Below are positions 1 to 9,868 of a stretch of 64,000 nt of DNA, piece by piece. Position numbers and translations under genes: made by a program. The DNA comes from Calliphora vicina (taxonomy: Eukaryota > Arthropoda > Insecta > Diptera > Calliphoridae). Position 1 is the stretch's first letter, and every line of letters starts with the position of its first letter. Location: contig NC_088782.1 in the NCBI RefSeq assembly GCF_958450345.1, positions 112,250,358 to 112,314,357 on the forward strand, given 5' to 3'. The notes under the pieces were generated by a model. It made no database searches. It was given only the letters and a program-made list of their open reading frames with translations, and was not told where the DNA came from.

Positions 1-150
1 AGAATCACATATTTTTTCATATACTTGCATCTCTTTTGATAACTTTTAGTTTTACCTAAATTTCCATGTTGTTCTGGGAAAGTGCTGAATGGTCAAATCT
101 ATTGAAGGAGATTCCCCTTGTGGTTTTAGAAGACGTCCTTTGATGATATG
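1..150 (-). pseudogene. piggyBac-like transposase remnant, 3' part
   Basis: On the minus strand this stretch continues the piggyBac-like sequence that resumes at 3214, once the LTR element between them is set aside. A short segment reads SIDLTIQHFPRTTW, resembling the 'RLT-x-x-HFP' stretch near the C-terminus of piggyBac transposases. A Cys/Lys/Tyr-rich piece follows that could be a decayed version of the C-terminal zinc-binding region. Stops and frame changes interrupt it. The assignment rests mainly on its position relative to the clearer fragment at 3214-4111. Confidence 0.45.
146..150. repeat. Target-site duplication of LTR element, left copy
   Basis: ATATG immediately before the left LTR. 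The same five bases (3209-3213) follow the right LTR. A 5-bp duplication is typical of Ty3/gypsy integration. Confidence 0.85.
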
Positions 151-330
151 TGTTATGATTGTACGTTGGTACAATTATAATTAAACAATTTATTAATTCT
201 ATTAACGATGTTTATTAATCAAGGTAAAATAAAGAACTAACATAACAAAAAGGAGAACAAAATATATCGTTTAATTCAAAAAGTCTGGGGTTGCCAGATT
301 ATTAATTATGGTTTTTGGCTGTTGCCAACA
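151..330 (-). repeat. 3' LTR (180 bp)
   Basis: 180-bp direct repeat of 3029-3208 with TG...CA ends. As the element runs on the minus strand, this is its 3' LTR. One mismatch (position 285) separates the two copies. Confidence 0.93.
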
Positions 331-343
331 TCTCCCCTTTTTC
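331..343 (-). promoter_or_regulatory. Polypurine tract
   Basis: The minus strand reads GAAAAAGGGGAGA directly against the 3' LTR, the expected place and composition for the plus-strand primer of reverse transcription. Confidence 0.8.
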
Positions 344-475
344 AAGATGGGGAGTAACGTCTGGGAGCGCGATGATTTCGAGTAGATTTTCGGGGTTCCA
401 AATTTTGGACAACACCGTAAAGATTGTCACGCTCCTGGTTACGATACGGTTCGACTTCAGCTGGTACCTCCGGAA

Positions 476-2491
476 TCATTGTCGATGTTCAGTATCGTCT
501 TCAGTGTATGTATCAACCGTTTCTGCCGTATTTAATTCCTCGTATGAATCAGGCAATGATAATTCATTCGAAAATCGCTCGCGTAACTGATTTACGTGAG
601 ATCTAATAAGTGTATTCCGTCTTCGTGTGGATAAAAGTACATTGTAGATTACGTCCCCAACTCGTTCTATTATCTCGCCGGATGTCCATGACATTTTATT
701 CTTATTGAAGACCCGTGCATAAACCTTATCGCCTGGCTTGAAATAACGTATCTTCGCTCCATGTTTCGTATTGTAAGCCTGTTCCATAACAGTGTTTCGC
801 TTCCCAACTGATGCTGGTGATGTCTTTAAAAGGTCCAAAGGTATTTGAAGGCGTCGACCAATAAAACATTCGGAAGGACTTTTACCATTCGGTGCATTTG
901 GGTTGGGAGTTGCCCTGTATTGTGATAGAAAATATAATAAGTTGACCTTGTCGTCTGGGAAGTCATCACAATATGATTTTTCAAGCGCCCTCTTTATCGT
1001 ATCCACGAACCGCTCTGCCTGACCGTTGGATTGGGGATGATACGGTGGTGTGCATATGTGATGAATTCCTCTCTCTTCGCAAAAATATTTGAAAGTTGTG
1101 CTGACGAACTGAGTTCCGTTATCAGACACGATGACTTTTGGTTGACCATAGCGACTGATGAATTCATGAACATGATTCGTAATCTCCTTTGATGAAATTG
1201 TAGAGACCTGTGCAACCTCTGGCCACTTAGAAAAAGCATCTACCAAAATAAAATAGTATTTACCACGCAATGGTCCTGCAATATCGATGTGTACGCGATC
1301 CAGAACCTCATCTGGTGTCGGCCATGAACTAAGTAAGGCCTTTGTTGGAGATTTTGCAGACATTGCACAATTTCCACACTGCTTAACATAATCAGCAATT
1401 TCGGCATCGATTCTTGGCCAATAAACGAACGACCTAGCGAGACCCTTCATACGTTCAACGCCTTGATGACCCTTGTGAAGTTGTCTTAAAATTCGTTTGC
1501 GAAATACCTGTGGAATTACCACTCGGTCGCCAGACATAATACAATTGTCAACAATAGACAAAGATTCTCTACGGTTATAGAAAGGTTCAGTATCCGTTGA
1601 TATCATTTTCGGGGAGCCAGGCCACCCATCTTGTATAAATTCCATTATCTTCTGTAGCGTAGCATCCTTGTTTGTAGCGATACGAACCATTTTCTGTGTT
1701 ACTGGTATGTGTTTAATGTTGTCTTGCAGTACAAATTGTATATCATCCTCCGTTTGTACAACCGCTACCACAAAATCTTCGTCTTGGTGTTGATTGTTAA
1801 TGAGGCGAGAAAGCATGTCTACATTTCCGAATTCCTTGGTGTTAACATATTGAATTTCGAAATTATAACTCATCAGGATAAGGGCCCATCTTTGCAAACG
1901 ATTTGCAGTGTGCGTAGGTATACCCTTTTTAGAGCCGAAAATAGAAAGTAGAGGTTTATGGTCCGTCAATAACGTAAAAGTACGCCCATAAATCATACGA
2001 TGAAATTTCGTACATCCATAAACCAAAGCCAATGCTTCCTTTTCTATCTGGCTATACCTTTGTTCCGTTGACGTCAGTGCCCTTGAAACATGATAAATAG
2101 CCTTTTGTGTTCCATCTGGCATCTTGTGGAAAATTTGTGCTCCAATACCGACCGTAGATGCGTCCGCAGCAACAAAAATAGGAAGTTTGGTATCGTAGTG
2201 TGTCAACAAAAGGTTGGATTGTAGTAATCTTTTAAATTCATGGAATGATGACTCGCATTCCTTCGTCCATTCCCACTTTGCCTCATTCTTCAATAGATCA
2301 CCCAGAGGTTGACGGATGTCCCGCATACAATTTATAAACTTACCATAATAATTAATGGCACCTAAGAATGATCGAAGTTCAGACACATTGTTTGGGCGTG
2401 GCATATTTCTAATTGATTCAACCTTGGAAGGATCCGGGTGAATGCCCTTGCTGTCTATCACATGTCCAAGATACTTTATTGATGATTCCAA
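476..2491 (-). CDS. Pol fragment: RT thumb, RNase H, integrase
   Basis: 671-residue open frame of the LTR element, counted from a TTG codon. The frame is open for about 25 more codons upstream, to the deletion junction near 2556-2568, so no true start is visible. It begins just after where the reverse-transcriptase YxDD box would lie, with the conserved YLGHVI stretch. RNase H follows, with acidic residues near 110, 150/152, 177 and 225. The integrase zinc site has His339, His342, Cys372 and Cys375, and the catalytic core has Asp403, Asp457 and Glu493 (spacing D-35-E). The integrase looks intact, while the RT catalytic half and protease are missing. No start codon or gag-pol frame relation that would allow translation is evident, so this is probably dead coding sequence. 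Confidence 0.9.
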   Translation of the reverse strand: MESSIKYLGHVIDSKGIHPDPSKVESIRNMPRPNNVSELRSFLGAINYYGKFINCMRDIRQPLGDLLKNEAKWEWTKECESSFHEFKRLLQSNLLLTHYDTKLPIFVAADASTVGIGAQIFHKMPDGTQKAIYHVSRALTSTEQRYSQIEKEALALVYGCTKFHRMIYGRTFTLLTDHKPLLSIFGSKKGIPTHTANRLQRWALILMSYNFEIQYVNTKEFGNVDMLSRLINNQHQDEDFVVAVVQTEDDIQFVLQDNIKHIPVTQKMVRIATNKDATLQKIMEFIQDGWPGSPKMISTDTEPFYNRRESLSIVDNCIMSGDRVVIPQVFRKRILRQLHKGHQGVERMKGLARSFVYWPRIDAEIADYVKQCGNCAMSAKSPTKALLSSWPTPDEVLDRVHIDIAGPLRGKYYFILVDAFSKWPEVAQVSTISSKEITNHVHEFISRYGQPKVIVSDNGTQFVSTTFKYFCEERGIHHICTPPYHPQSNGQAERFVDTIKRALEKSYCDDFPDDKVNLLYFLSQYRATPNPNAPNGKSPSECFIGRRLQIPLDLLKTSPASVGKRNTVMEQAYNTKHGAKIRYFKPGDKVYARVFNKNKMSWTSGEIIERVGDVIYNVLLSTRRRNTLIRSHVNQLRERFSNELSLPDSYEELNTAETVDTYTEDDTEHRQ

Positions 2492-2553
2492 AATTTCACA
2501 TTTTTCCCAGCGAATTGTAAGGCCGTGTTCCTTAAAACGTTTTATTACCTCCC

Positions 2554-2973
2554 TTACCTTGATTGCGAAAGTGTAGTAAGTGTCTCATTGAATTTGAGAT
2601 CATGTGGTTTCCTAGGTAATAAAAAATCTGCATATTTTCCGTACACTTGCTGGTTCAATTTTCGTAGAATTAGCCGAACCTTCGATGCGTCGTCAAGTGA
2701 TTTGGCGTCTTCTAAGAAAAGTGCTTCGTGACGGCTGTACCAGTTTGAAAAATACAATTCCGAATCTGGATCATGACAAAACTCATTGATACTTTTGGAC
2801 AATACATCCATCAATTGTTCCTGCCCCGTACTGGGAACTGTCTGTGAAGTGTCTGCCAACGATGATGTCCGTATCATACTAGCAAGTGATTCGATCAGAC
2901 TCTGCTGACGCGATGCGGCCTCATTTTGTTGCACCAACAGTTTGGTCATGACACTTTCCAGTGTATTATTCAT
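2554..2973 (-). CDS. Truncated Gag N-terminal fragment
   Basis: 139 residues opening with MNNTLESVMTKLL about 56 bp inside the 5' LTR. The first third is Gln/Ser/Leu-rich. A capsid-like segment follows (LYFSNWYSRHEALFLED ... KVRLILRKLNQQ) of the type seen in insect Ty3/gypsy Gag proteins. The frame ends in a TAA at 2554-2556, within about three codons of where pol-like sequence begins in another frame. I read this as the scar of one internal deletion that removed the gag C-terminus (including any zinc knuckle), protease and N-terminal RT. A full-length Gag would normally be two to three times longer. Confidence 0.75.
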   Translation of the reverse strand: MNNTLESVMTKLLVQQNEAASRQQSLIESLASMIRTSSLADTSQTVPSTGQEQLMDVLSKSINEFCHDPDSELYFSNWYSRHEALFLEDAKSLDDASKVRLILRKLNQQVYGKYADFLLPRKPHDLKFNETLTTLSQSR

Positions 2974-3013
2974 TCCCGAGATTCACGTGAGTTCCTTTTT
3001 TAAAAAAAAAAAT

Positions 3014-3028
3014 AATCCTCGTCGCCAC
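3014..3028 (-). promoter_or_regulatory. Putative primer-binding site
   Basis: Directly inside the 5' LTR the minus strand reads G-TGGCGACGAGGATT. A TGG start (complement of a tRNA CCA end) one base from the LTR is the expected layout. I do not assign the tRNA. Confidence 0.6.
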
Positions 3029-3208
3029 TGTTATGATTGTACGTTGGTACAATTATAATTAAACAATTTATTAATTCTATTAACGATGTTTATTAATCAA
3101 GGTAAAATAAAGAACTAACATAACAAAAAGGAGAACAAAATATATCGTTTAATTCAAAAAGTGTGGGGTTGCCAGATTATTAATTATGGTTTTTGGCTGT
3201 TGCCAACA
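3029..3208 (-). repeat. 5' LTR (180 bp)
   Basis: Direct repeat partner of 151-330, followed on the right by the ATATG target duplication at 3209-3213. Confidence 0.93.
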
Positions 3209-3213
3209 ATATG

Positions 3214-4111
3214 TAATTCACGAGATCCTTGCATTCAGCTAAATTGGCAGGTATATCAAAGAAATTTGTTATCCTGTCATCTCTGAAGTATAAAAACGTG
3301 GTTTTAGGATGAAAGATTTTATAAATAAAAAAAGAATTCCACACAGCCCCAAATCCAGGAAATGAAACAGGACCTTTTTATACCACCTAATAGTTTCTTT
3401 TTGTACTAGAATAATATGATAATAGTTGGTCTAATCGATCAATTCCTCCCATATTTTCATTATAAGCAACAACGTCTATTGGTTTCATCTTATTTTGGCC
3501 TCTTCTATTGGATACTTCGATAAGACATGGGTGATGTGTCGTAGTTATGGATAAAACATCGCGTTTGCCCTTCCATTTTGTAACGTAAACATTTCCAGTT
3601 CTTCTCCAAATCATTTCTCCCTTATTTAGTTTTTTGGTGGTTATACATTTAGGATTTCACTTGCGATTAAAACGTAAGTAGCGTTTGAGACAATTCAACG
3701 CTGTTGTAGTAGTTATCCATAAATAAATGGACCCATAAGTTTCAAGACTACAGTTTTTGTTTTCGATCCTGTCGTATCTTCTATAACTTTTCCTGCATAA
3801 ATTTCAGCATTTAAAGTGTAGCCATCATTTGAGGTGAATTTTTGAATTTCGCCACAGACGCCCCCTGATTCGTTAAATAGAAACAATGATATCAACTTTG
3901 TATTCTCATGCAAAATTTCATCAAATTCATTACAATATGTTTCAATATATGTAGAAAATGTACCATCATCCTCCTGATAAGAATCTTCTTGATCAGATTC
4001 ATCAAGCGCACCATTATCATCGCTTACATCGCCGGTGTTGTTAAAGCTTGAATATCCCGTTAACTCTTCAGAATCTTCTTATATTTTAGACGCCCAATTT
4101 TTATTTTCCAT
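3214..4111 (-). pseudogene. piggyBac-like transposase, decayed
   Basis: Minus-strand remnant of a piggyBac-family (DDE_Tnp_1_7) transposase. It starts at an ATG (4111-4109) and runs through an acidic N-terminal region (DVSDDNGALDESDQED) with an in-frame stop after about nine codons. A large internal deletion joins that region to a piece containing GYTLNAEIYAGK...VVLKLM (3713-3913). DNYYNSVELSQTLL with a stop comes next, then the highly typical YNENMGGIDRLDQLLSYY (3387-3614) and the following WYKKVLFHFLDL stretch. The LTR element interrupts its 3' end. Several stops and the missing central DDE region make it non-functional. Confidence 0.85.
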
Positions 4112-4490
4112 TTTTTAAGAAAAAAAACTTTATAAAACCGCTACAAAAATTATTTTTTATATATTTTTTTATCCGTAAATTAGTTTTACATACATGTATT
4201 TCTTATGGAAGTTTGACGGGAATTCCCGCAATGTATTTTATGGTGGACGTTTTTACGCAACAAAAAAAATGTACATCTTTTTCCAATAAGAATGTGTTGA
4301 ATTGAGTTTTGTTTCTCAGAGTAAGTATTTTAGCACTATAGCAACTCTCACTACGTCCAAAGAAAAAACAAAATTCAGCTGTAATAATAAAAAAATTGTT
4401 GTGAATATCAGCGGGAAATCCAGTTATTAGTTTTTTTCAAGACTAGTAGGTATACAAACACTTCTCGATCATATAGATTACTGCACTCCA
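4112..4490. other. AT-rich flank, nothing recognised
   Basis: No open frame or known repeat seen. It may include the upstream terminal part of the piggyBac-like element, but I could not find a convincing TTAA-flanked inverted repeat. Confidence 0.5.
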
Positions 4491-5850
4491 ACTCCTTTCT
4501 TCGCGAGGAATTTCTTTTCTCAACTCTGGCCAGTGCGGAACTAGAAGATGGTTTCTGGCATAATGAATCCATCATACGAACGGCTATAAAAAATGAATAG
4601 AGTTGGTGGAGCAGTCTATATACAGAAATTGGTAGTATTTTACAGGCTGAAGTATTGGCTACTGAAAGAGTGGCTAACTGCCTCAGATATAACAGAATAT
4701 CTGGTAGGAATACTCGTGTATATACTGAAAGCCAAGCTGCAATTATATCCCTGACAGATGTTTATGTGAAATCGAGTTTAGTCCAGCAATTCCAGGCATC
4801 TCTTAATGCAATTCAAAAGTTGCAGTGATATGGGTACGTGGTCACAGTGATATTGAGGGCAGAGCTGTAAATGAATCACTCATTTTTGAATTAATTCGCG
4901 AATCATTCACACAAAAAAATGAATTGAATGAAATTTGAGTCAATTCAAATGAATTTGGTAAAAATGAATTGCAATTCGTTTCCAATTCAAATGAATTGAA
5001 TTGATTTTGAATTAATTCAATTCATTTACAATTTATTTAAATTGAATTGATTTTGAATTAATTCAAATGAATTAGAAAAAAAATTAGCAATTCATTTCCA
5101 ACTCCGACGCGAAATTCGCAGCATATTTAGCAGATTCTTCAATGTCATTAAGTATGCAGTATAATTAATCAACGGTTAAAAAGTCATCCTTTAAATATAA
5201 TGTGCCGTTACCATCGTCAGCTGGTGTTGAAATATTATTTTCGTACGCCTCTATTCTAAACATCCCTAAACGCGGATTTCTTTCAGATGATAATTTTAAA
5301 AAGCTATTGTTGTTTAAGGTAAATGATGCATTCTAATTAAATCTAGTTCTTCTTGAAGAAATAAACCCCAAACACCATGTTTTCATTGATCAGGCGCGTA
5401 TACAGGACAAGGCTTTTCAATTTTTGTACTGGATATTTTCATTTTGGTAGGAGAAATCTTTCATTCCCCCTAGAGATCTGCTCTTGAATTTGATTGATTG
5501 CAACTCATTTTTGAATCATTCATTTGAATTGCTAATTCTTTTTTCTAATTCATTTGAATTAATTCAAAATCAATTCAATTCAAATGAATTGTAAATGAAT
5601 TGCAACTCATTTTTACAAATTCATTTGAATTGGAAATGAATTGAAATTCATTTCTGCCTAATTCGTTTAAATTGATTCAAATTTCATTCAATTCATTTTT
5701 TCAATTCAATGAATTAATTCAAAATTTAGCTAATTCATAATGAATTAAAATCAAAAAAGAATGATTCATTTACAGCTCTGATTGAGGGTAATTGTATTGC
5801 TGATTATTTGGCGAAAAGAGTTGCATTGATGTCTGAAGGTTAGACTTACT
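4491..5850 (+). pseudogene. Non-LTR retrotransposon RNase H remnant, split
   Basis: Plus-strand translation of about 4610-4828 gives EIGSILQAEVLAT ... NTRVYTESQAAIISLTD ... SLVQQFQASLNAIQKL, the RNase H domain found at the C-terminus of I/R1-type LINE polymerases (the usual motifs are FQAEVLAI, YSDSQAA, WVPGHS, GN-x-x-AD-x-LA). A frameshift follows, then WVRGHSDIEG. At that point a 921-bp hAT-type element (4860-5780) is inserted. The reading resumes after it as IEGNCIADYLAKRVALMSEG and stops. The active-site Asp of 'YSDSQ' is Glu here. This is a decayed fragment; the rest of the LINE is not visible upstream. Confidence 0.75.
4860..5780. mobile_element. Non-autonomous hAT-type element, 921 bp
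   Basis: Terminal inverted repeats begin CAGAGCTGTAAATGA(A/T)TCA and the 8-bp direct repeat ATTGAGGG lies on both sides (4852-4859 and 5781-5788). CAG-starting inverted repeats and 8-bp duplications are the hAT signature. About 200-250 bp at each end is made of degenerate AATTCAAATGAATT-type palindromic blocks, so the element can fold extensively. The central 350 bp (about 5107-5470) has short minus-strand open stretches that may be transposase residue, but no usable frame. The insertion splits an RNase H pseudogene, so the two halves give the empty site. Confidence 0.9.
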
Positions 5851-5984
5851 ATGTGACATTTCCTTGTCCTTTTGTAAACAATGGATAAATCATTCCTACT
5901 AAGGAGTGAGATCGAAAAAACCTTAATACACGTTTTCTTTAAAACTTTTAACCCAGTTATGTTCATTTGTTGGTAATCTGATTA

Positions 5985-6880
5985 AAATAAGTGACCAGAA
6001 GAAAGTGAGTACTAGAAATATTAAATATTTTCAACAAAACCCAACTTGTTCCTACAAAAAGTTTGCCAAACTATCAAAGGTCTGCCGTCCAACTGATTCC
6101 AATGTTATTAAACAGTATCGGAAGAACTTGTCCGGTGATAGAAAACCTTGTTCAGGTAGAAGGAATGGTCCACATGATGTTTTCCAAGCCAATAAATTGA
6201 AAGCATTTTGAAAAGAGCTTCCAACACATTCGGTAGGAAAGCATCCCGGTTATCTCAGTAAAAGCTTAAGCAGGTTCAAAAACATACAAGGCTCAAAAAG
6301 TTTCCTGACAGGAACTCTGCTAAAAATTTAGGACAAAAAGACCGAGCACAGAAATTGAAGTCACATTTTTATAAAAACTTATAACTTCGTCATCCGTTAT
6401 TCAGATGATGAAACGTATGTTCTGGAAAATGTGTCGCAGCTTGCGGGTCAATATTTTTATGTTTCTGATGCTCGAGGGAATGTTGTAGAAAAGTTTAGGA
6501 TCCAAAAGCAGAACATTTTTCCAAAAAATTCTTGGCATGTCAAACAATATGCAGTTGCGGCAAAAGAAGCCAAACATTTGTTACAAAGGCCTCTCTATAA
6601 ATACAGAAATTTACATCAAGGAATATTTACAAAAGAGGATGCTTTCATTTATAAGACTTCTTGGCCTAATTTGCCATCCTGTTGCTATGGTAAACATGGT
6701 AGTGAGTGGTACAAGAACAATAATGAGTTATTTGTACGAACTGCCTAGAGCTGAGGCCAGTGAAGAGATATTGTGCTCTTGTTAAAAGAGAATTGAAGAG
6801 CACAAAAAGGTGGCCAAAAGTGTGGTAGATTTTAAATAACGATGGGCTACCTGTTCGAATGAAGTGACAGAAATAACTAT
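5985..6880 (+). pseudogene. Tc1/mariner-superfamily transposase, frameshifted
   Basis: Plus-strand remnant. The N-terminal helix-turn-helix part is about 6003-6211. The catalytic part starts near 6400 with DDETYVLENVSQ and GQYFYVSDARGNV, continues as KKFLACQTICSCGKRSQTFVT after a frameshift near 6525, then INTEIYIKEYLQKRMLSFIR, and ends with LELRPVKRYCALVKREL. The second catalytic Asp, expected in a WPDLASCHY-like block, is Asn (WPNLPSCCY). At least three frame changes and stops separate the pieces. No inverted repeats were found; family A repeat sequence begins directly at its 3' end. Confidence 0.8.
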
Positions 6881-8987
6881 AAAACAAGTAAGAGTACTAT
6901 ATTCGGCCGTGCCGAATCTTAAATACCCTCCACATAATATGATGGTATAAAAACTGAAATAATATAACAATTGTTAGAAAGACTACTTTACGCGGAAGAT
7001 ATTTTATTTCAAATGTACAAAAAATTGTATCTAATTCAGCAATTTATAACTGAAATTCCTATTAGAACGTATGAAATTTAACAATTTATATACTTAATAA
7101 TTAGTTAATACGTTTGGATCAACATTTTTCCCTTTTAACCTCAAGTGAAGAAACAGAGTATAAAAAAGGGTATACAAATATATTTAGACAAATTTCCAAA
7201 TATTTGGTTGTGGGAGCTATGACCTATTATGATTCGATTGTCATAAAATATTTTTACGTGATTTTTATGTATTTATATGAGAGCTGTGGCCAATTATGGA
7301 CCAATATTCACAAAATTCAGTATTATGATTTTTGAATGAAAATTACTGATCTGTGTACTATTTTTATTTAAAATATTTATGCTATGACCTATTATGGTCC
7401 TAAGTATTTAAGGGCTATTTTTGTAGAATTTCATATAAACAACGTTGTTAACAAATGTGGACTTTACATGGGAGCTATGCCGAATTATGGACGAATATTT
7501 CAAAAATCTTGTAGTACGATTCTTGAATACAAATTACTGATCGGTGTAAAATTTTGGTTCAGTACAGATTTTTTTTGATATTTGTGCAGGTTATTGTGTT
7601 TTCCGGAAGTGGTTCTTATATGGAGGCTATGACCAATTATGGGCCTTTCATCGTAACATTGGGTACATCGATTTTTGTATATATATATTGAACAAATTTG
7701 TTTCGAATTTCAACCTGATAACTATTTGTAAGAAATTTATGAGGAGTTTAGTGATTTTCGGGAGTGGACCTTATATGGGAGCTATGGTTAAATATGGATA
7801 TTATAAATTACTGATCTTTGCGTAATTTCATTTTGATATCGATTTATTTTAAATATTTATTAAGGTTAAAATTATCGGTCAATCGGCGTAAAATTTGGAA
7901 CAGTAATTTCTATGTATATACTTATTATTTTTGTCGAATTTTATCATGATAAAGCAATTTAGAAGAGATTTATGAGTACTAAACTGATTTTCAGAAGTGG
8001 ACCTTATATGGGAGCTATGATCAAATATGAACCGATATTCACAAAATCCTGTAGTATGATTTCTAAATATAAATTAGAGAATTATATAAAATTTTCTTTT
8101 GATATTGATATTTTTTAGATATTTATGTAGGTTAATGTGTTTTTCGGAAGTGGTCCTTATATGAGAGATATAACCAATTATTGGCCGATCTTCATAGAAT
8201 TAGGTATAGCGATTTTGGTATATATGGGAACTATTTATGACGAATTTAAACTTAATAGCGATATTTATAAGATATTTATGCTTATTTAAGTGATTTTCGG
8301 AAGTGAACTTTATATGGGGGCTATGGTCAAATATGGGCCGATCTACAAACAATTTGGTGTTATGATTTTTTTAAGCACGAAACTTATTTTTCCTGAATTT
8401 TGTGTGGATTCTGCAATTTTGTAGGCATTTACAGACCATAGAACCATATTTCGGGAAGAAATTTGTATGGGGGCTAGGAGAAATCATGGACCGATTTCTA
8501 TAATTTTTACCAGAGTTAGTCCTTTTAACATAGCAATAACGTGTGTAAAATTTGATGGTATTATCTGCAACATATTTGCACAAATAACAAAAACAATTTT
8601 AAAATGATAATGTTTTTTTTTAGGTTGTCTCACATTTTGGTTCATAACTCTGGTTCCACTGAACCGATTTTGCTGATTTTCATTACCAAACTGCTTAGGA
8701 GAACAATAAATATTTTTTTTGCAAGTCTACCAATTTTGTTTGCTTATTTTGGACGTGAGCGTGTTTTACACAGACAGACAGACGGACAGACGGACAGACT
8801 GACAGACGGACAGACGGACAGATGGACAGACAGACGGACATGGCTCAATCGACTTAGAATTTCATAAGGATCTATAATATATATACTTTGTTGGGTCTCA
8901 GATGAATATTTCTCAATGTTACACACGGAATGACAAACTTATATATACCCTCATTCACCACTTATGGTGGTGGAGGGTATAAAAAAA
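6881..8987 (+). repeat. Dispersed repeat family A, copy 1 (2.1 kb)
   Basis: Begins AAAACAAGTAAGAGTACTAT, then a hairpin (ATTCGGCCGTGCCGAAT), then AATACCCTCCAC. It ends with TATACCCTCATTCACC and GGTGGTGGAGGGTAT. The interior is a degenerate tandem of roughly 150-200-bp modules, each containing a 'TTATATGGGAGCTATGACCA' stretch and a 'GGACCGATATTCACAAAATT' stretch. Near the 3' end is a CAGA/CGGA (GTCY on the other strand) microsatellite at about 8769-8841. This matches the general description of dipteran mini-me/DINE-1-like (Helitron-related) repeats; that class assignment is an inference. Short open frames inside are not conserved and I do not call them genes. Confidence 0.85.
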
Positions 8988-9243
8988 CTTAATGGAAGGA
9001 AAAGGTTCCGGATCCTAGATCACGCAATAAATGTTGAACGTTTATCATACTTCGTGATATTTACTAACGATACGTTGGCTTTCTCATCAACGACCGACTC
9101 GCACAACACATAAATAATGTAAATACTGACGTGAAAAATGTGCACGACCCATCAGTCCATTGAAATGGATCGCGAATACTCGTAACATCAAATTAGAAGC
9201 ACAACCTCTAAACGTTAACTGATTTTGATAAAATTTTCAGCAT
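8988..9243. other. Spacer between dispersed repeats
   Basis: About 250 bp of AT-rich sequence with no recognised feature. Confidence 0.5.
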
Positions 9244-9868
9244 TTTATACCATTCACCTTCGTGAGAAGGGTATATATAAGTTTGTCATTCCGTTTGTAA
9301 TTTCTACATTTTTCATTTCCGAGTCGATTAAGCCATGTCCGTCTGTCTGTCTGTTGAAATAAATTTTCTGAAGACCCCTCATATCATCTGGATCCAAATC
9401 TTCAATAATTCTGTCAGACATGCTCTCGAGAAGTTTCCTATTTAAACTCAGCAAAATTGGTCCACAAATAGCTGAGATATGGGGAAAAAACCAGGACAAC
9501 CTCGATTTTTGACCTATATCTGGATTACTAAGTCATTAATATAGACAATATAGATATTTAATGATAGATATTGCAAAGACCTTTGCAACGACGTATATAA
9601 GACCATAGTAAGTTGGACCTACAATGGGTCAAAATCGGAAAAAATATTTTTTAATCCAAATTTTTTTTCACCAAAAAAAAATATTTAAAAACCAAAAAAA
9701 AAATTTTAAAAAACCAATTCAAAAAATTTTTTTTTATCAAAAAATTAAAAAACTGCAAAAAAAAATTTTTGTTCAGCTAAAATATTTCAAATTTTTATTT
9801 TGAAATATAATTTGGTGAGGGGTATATAAGATTCGGCACAGCCGAATATAGCTCTCTTACTTGTTTTT
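9244..9868 (-). repeat. Dispersed repeat family C, copy 1
   Basis: Minus-strand copy of a 0.6-0.7-kb family. It shares the family A start (ACAAGTAAGAG, hairpin with TTCGGCTGTGCCGAA, then ATATACCC) but has a different body: A/T homopolymer runs, a 'CCATTGTAGGTCCAACTTAC' block, GTCTGTCT microsatellite and an end with ACCTTCGTGAGAAGGGTAT (on the plus strand). Read with 11418-12131 and 21268-21944. Confidence 0.85.

Larger units (their letters stand above)
151..3208 (-). mobile_element. Ty3/gypsy LTR retrotransposon, internally deleted
   Basis: Complete LTR-to-LTR copy read on the minus strand: 5' LTR 3029-3208, primer-binding region 3014-3028, gag fragment, pol fragment, polypurine tract 331-343, 3' LTR 151-330, with ATATG duplications outside. 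The internal part lacks the gag C-terminus, nucleocapsid, protease and the catalytic half of reverse transcriptase, so the copy cannot move by itself. The two 180-bp LTRs differ at one position (C at 285 versus G), which implies recent insertion. Gag and integrase resemble the insect Ty3/gypsy group often annotated as K02A2.6-like; the exact clade is not determined. Confidence 0.93.

Noticed and set aside
3014..3028. Assigning the primer tRNA of the LTR element
   Set aside because: TGGCGACGAGGATT starts with TGG, but I cannot match it to a particular insect tRNA without a tRNA set.
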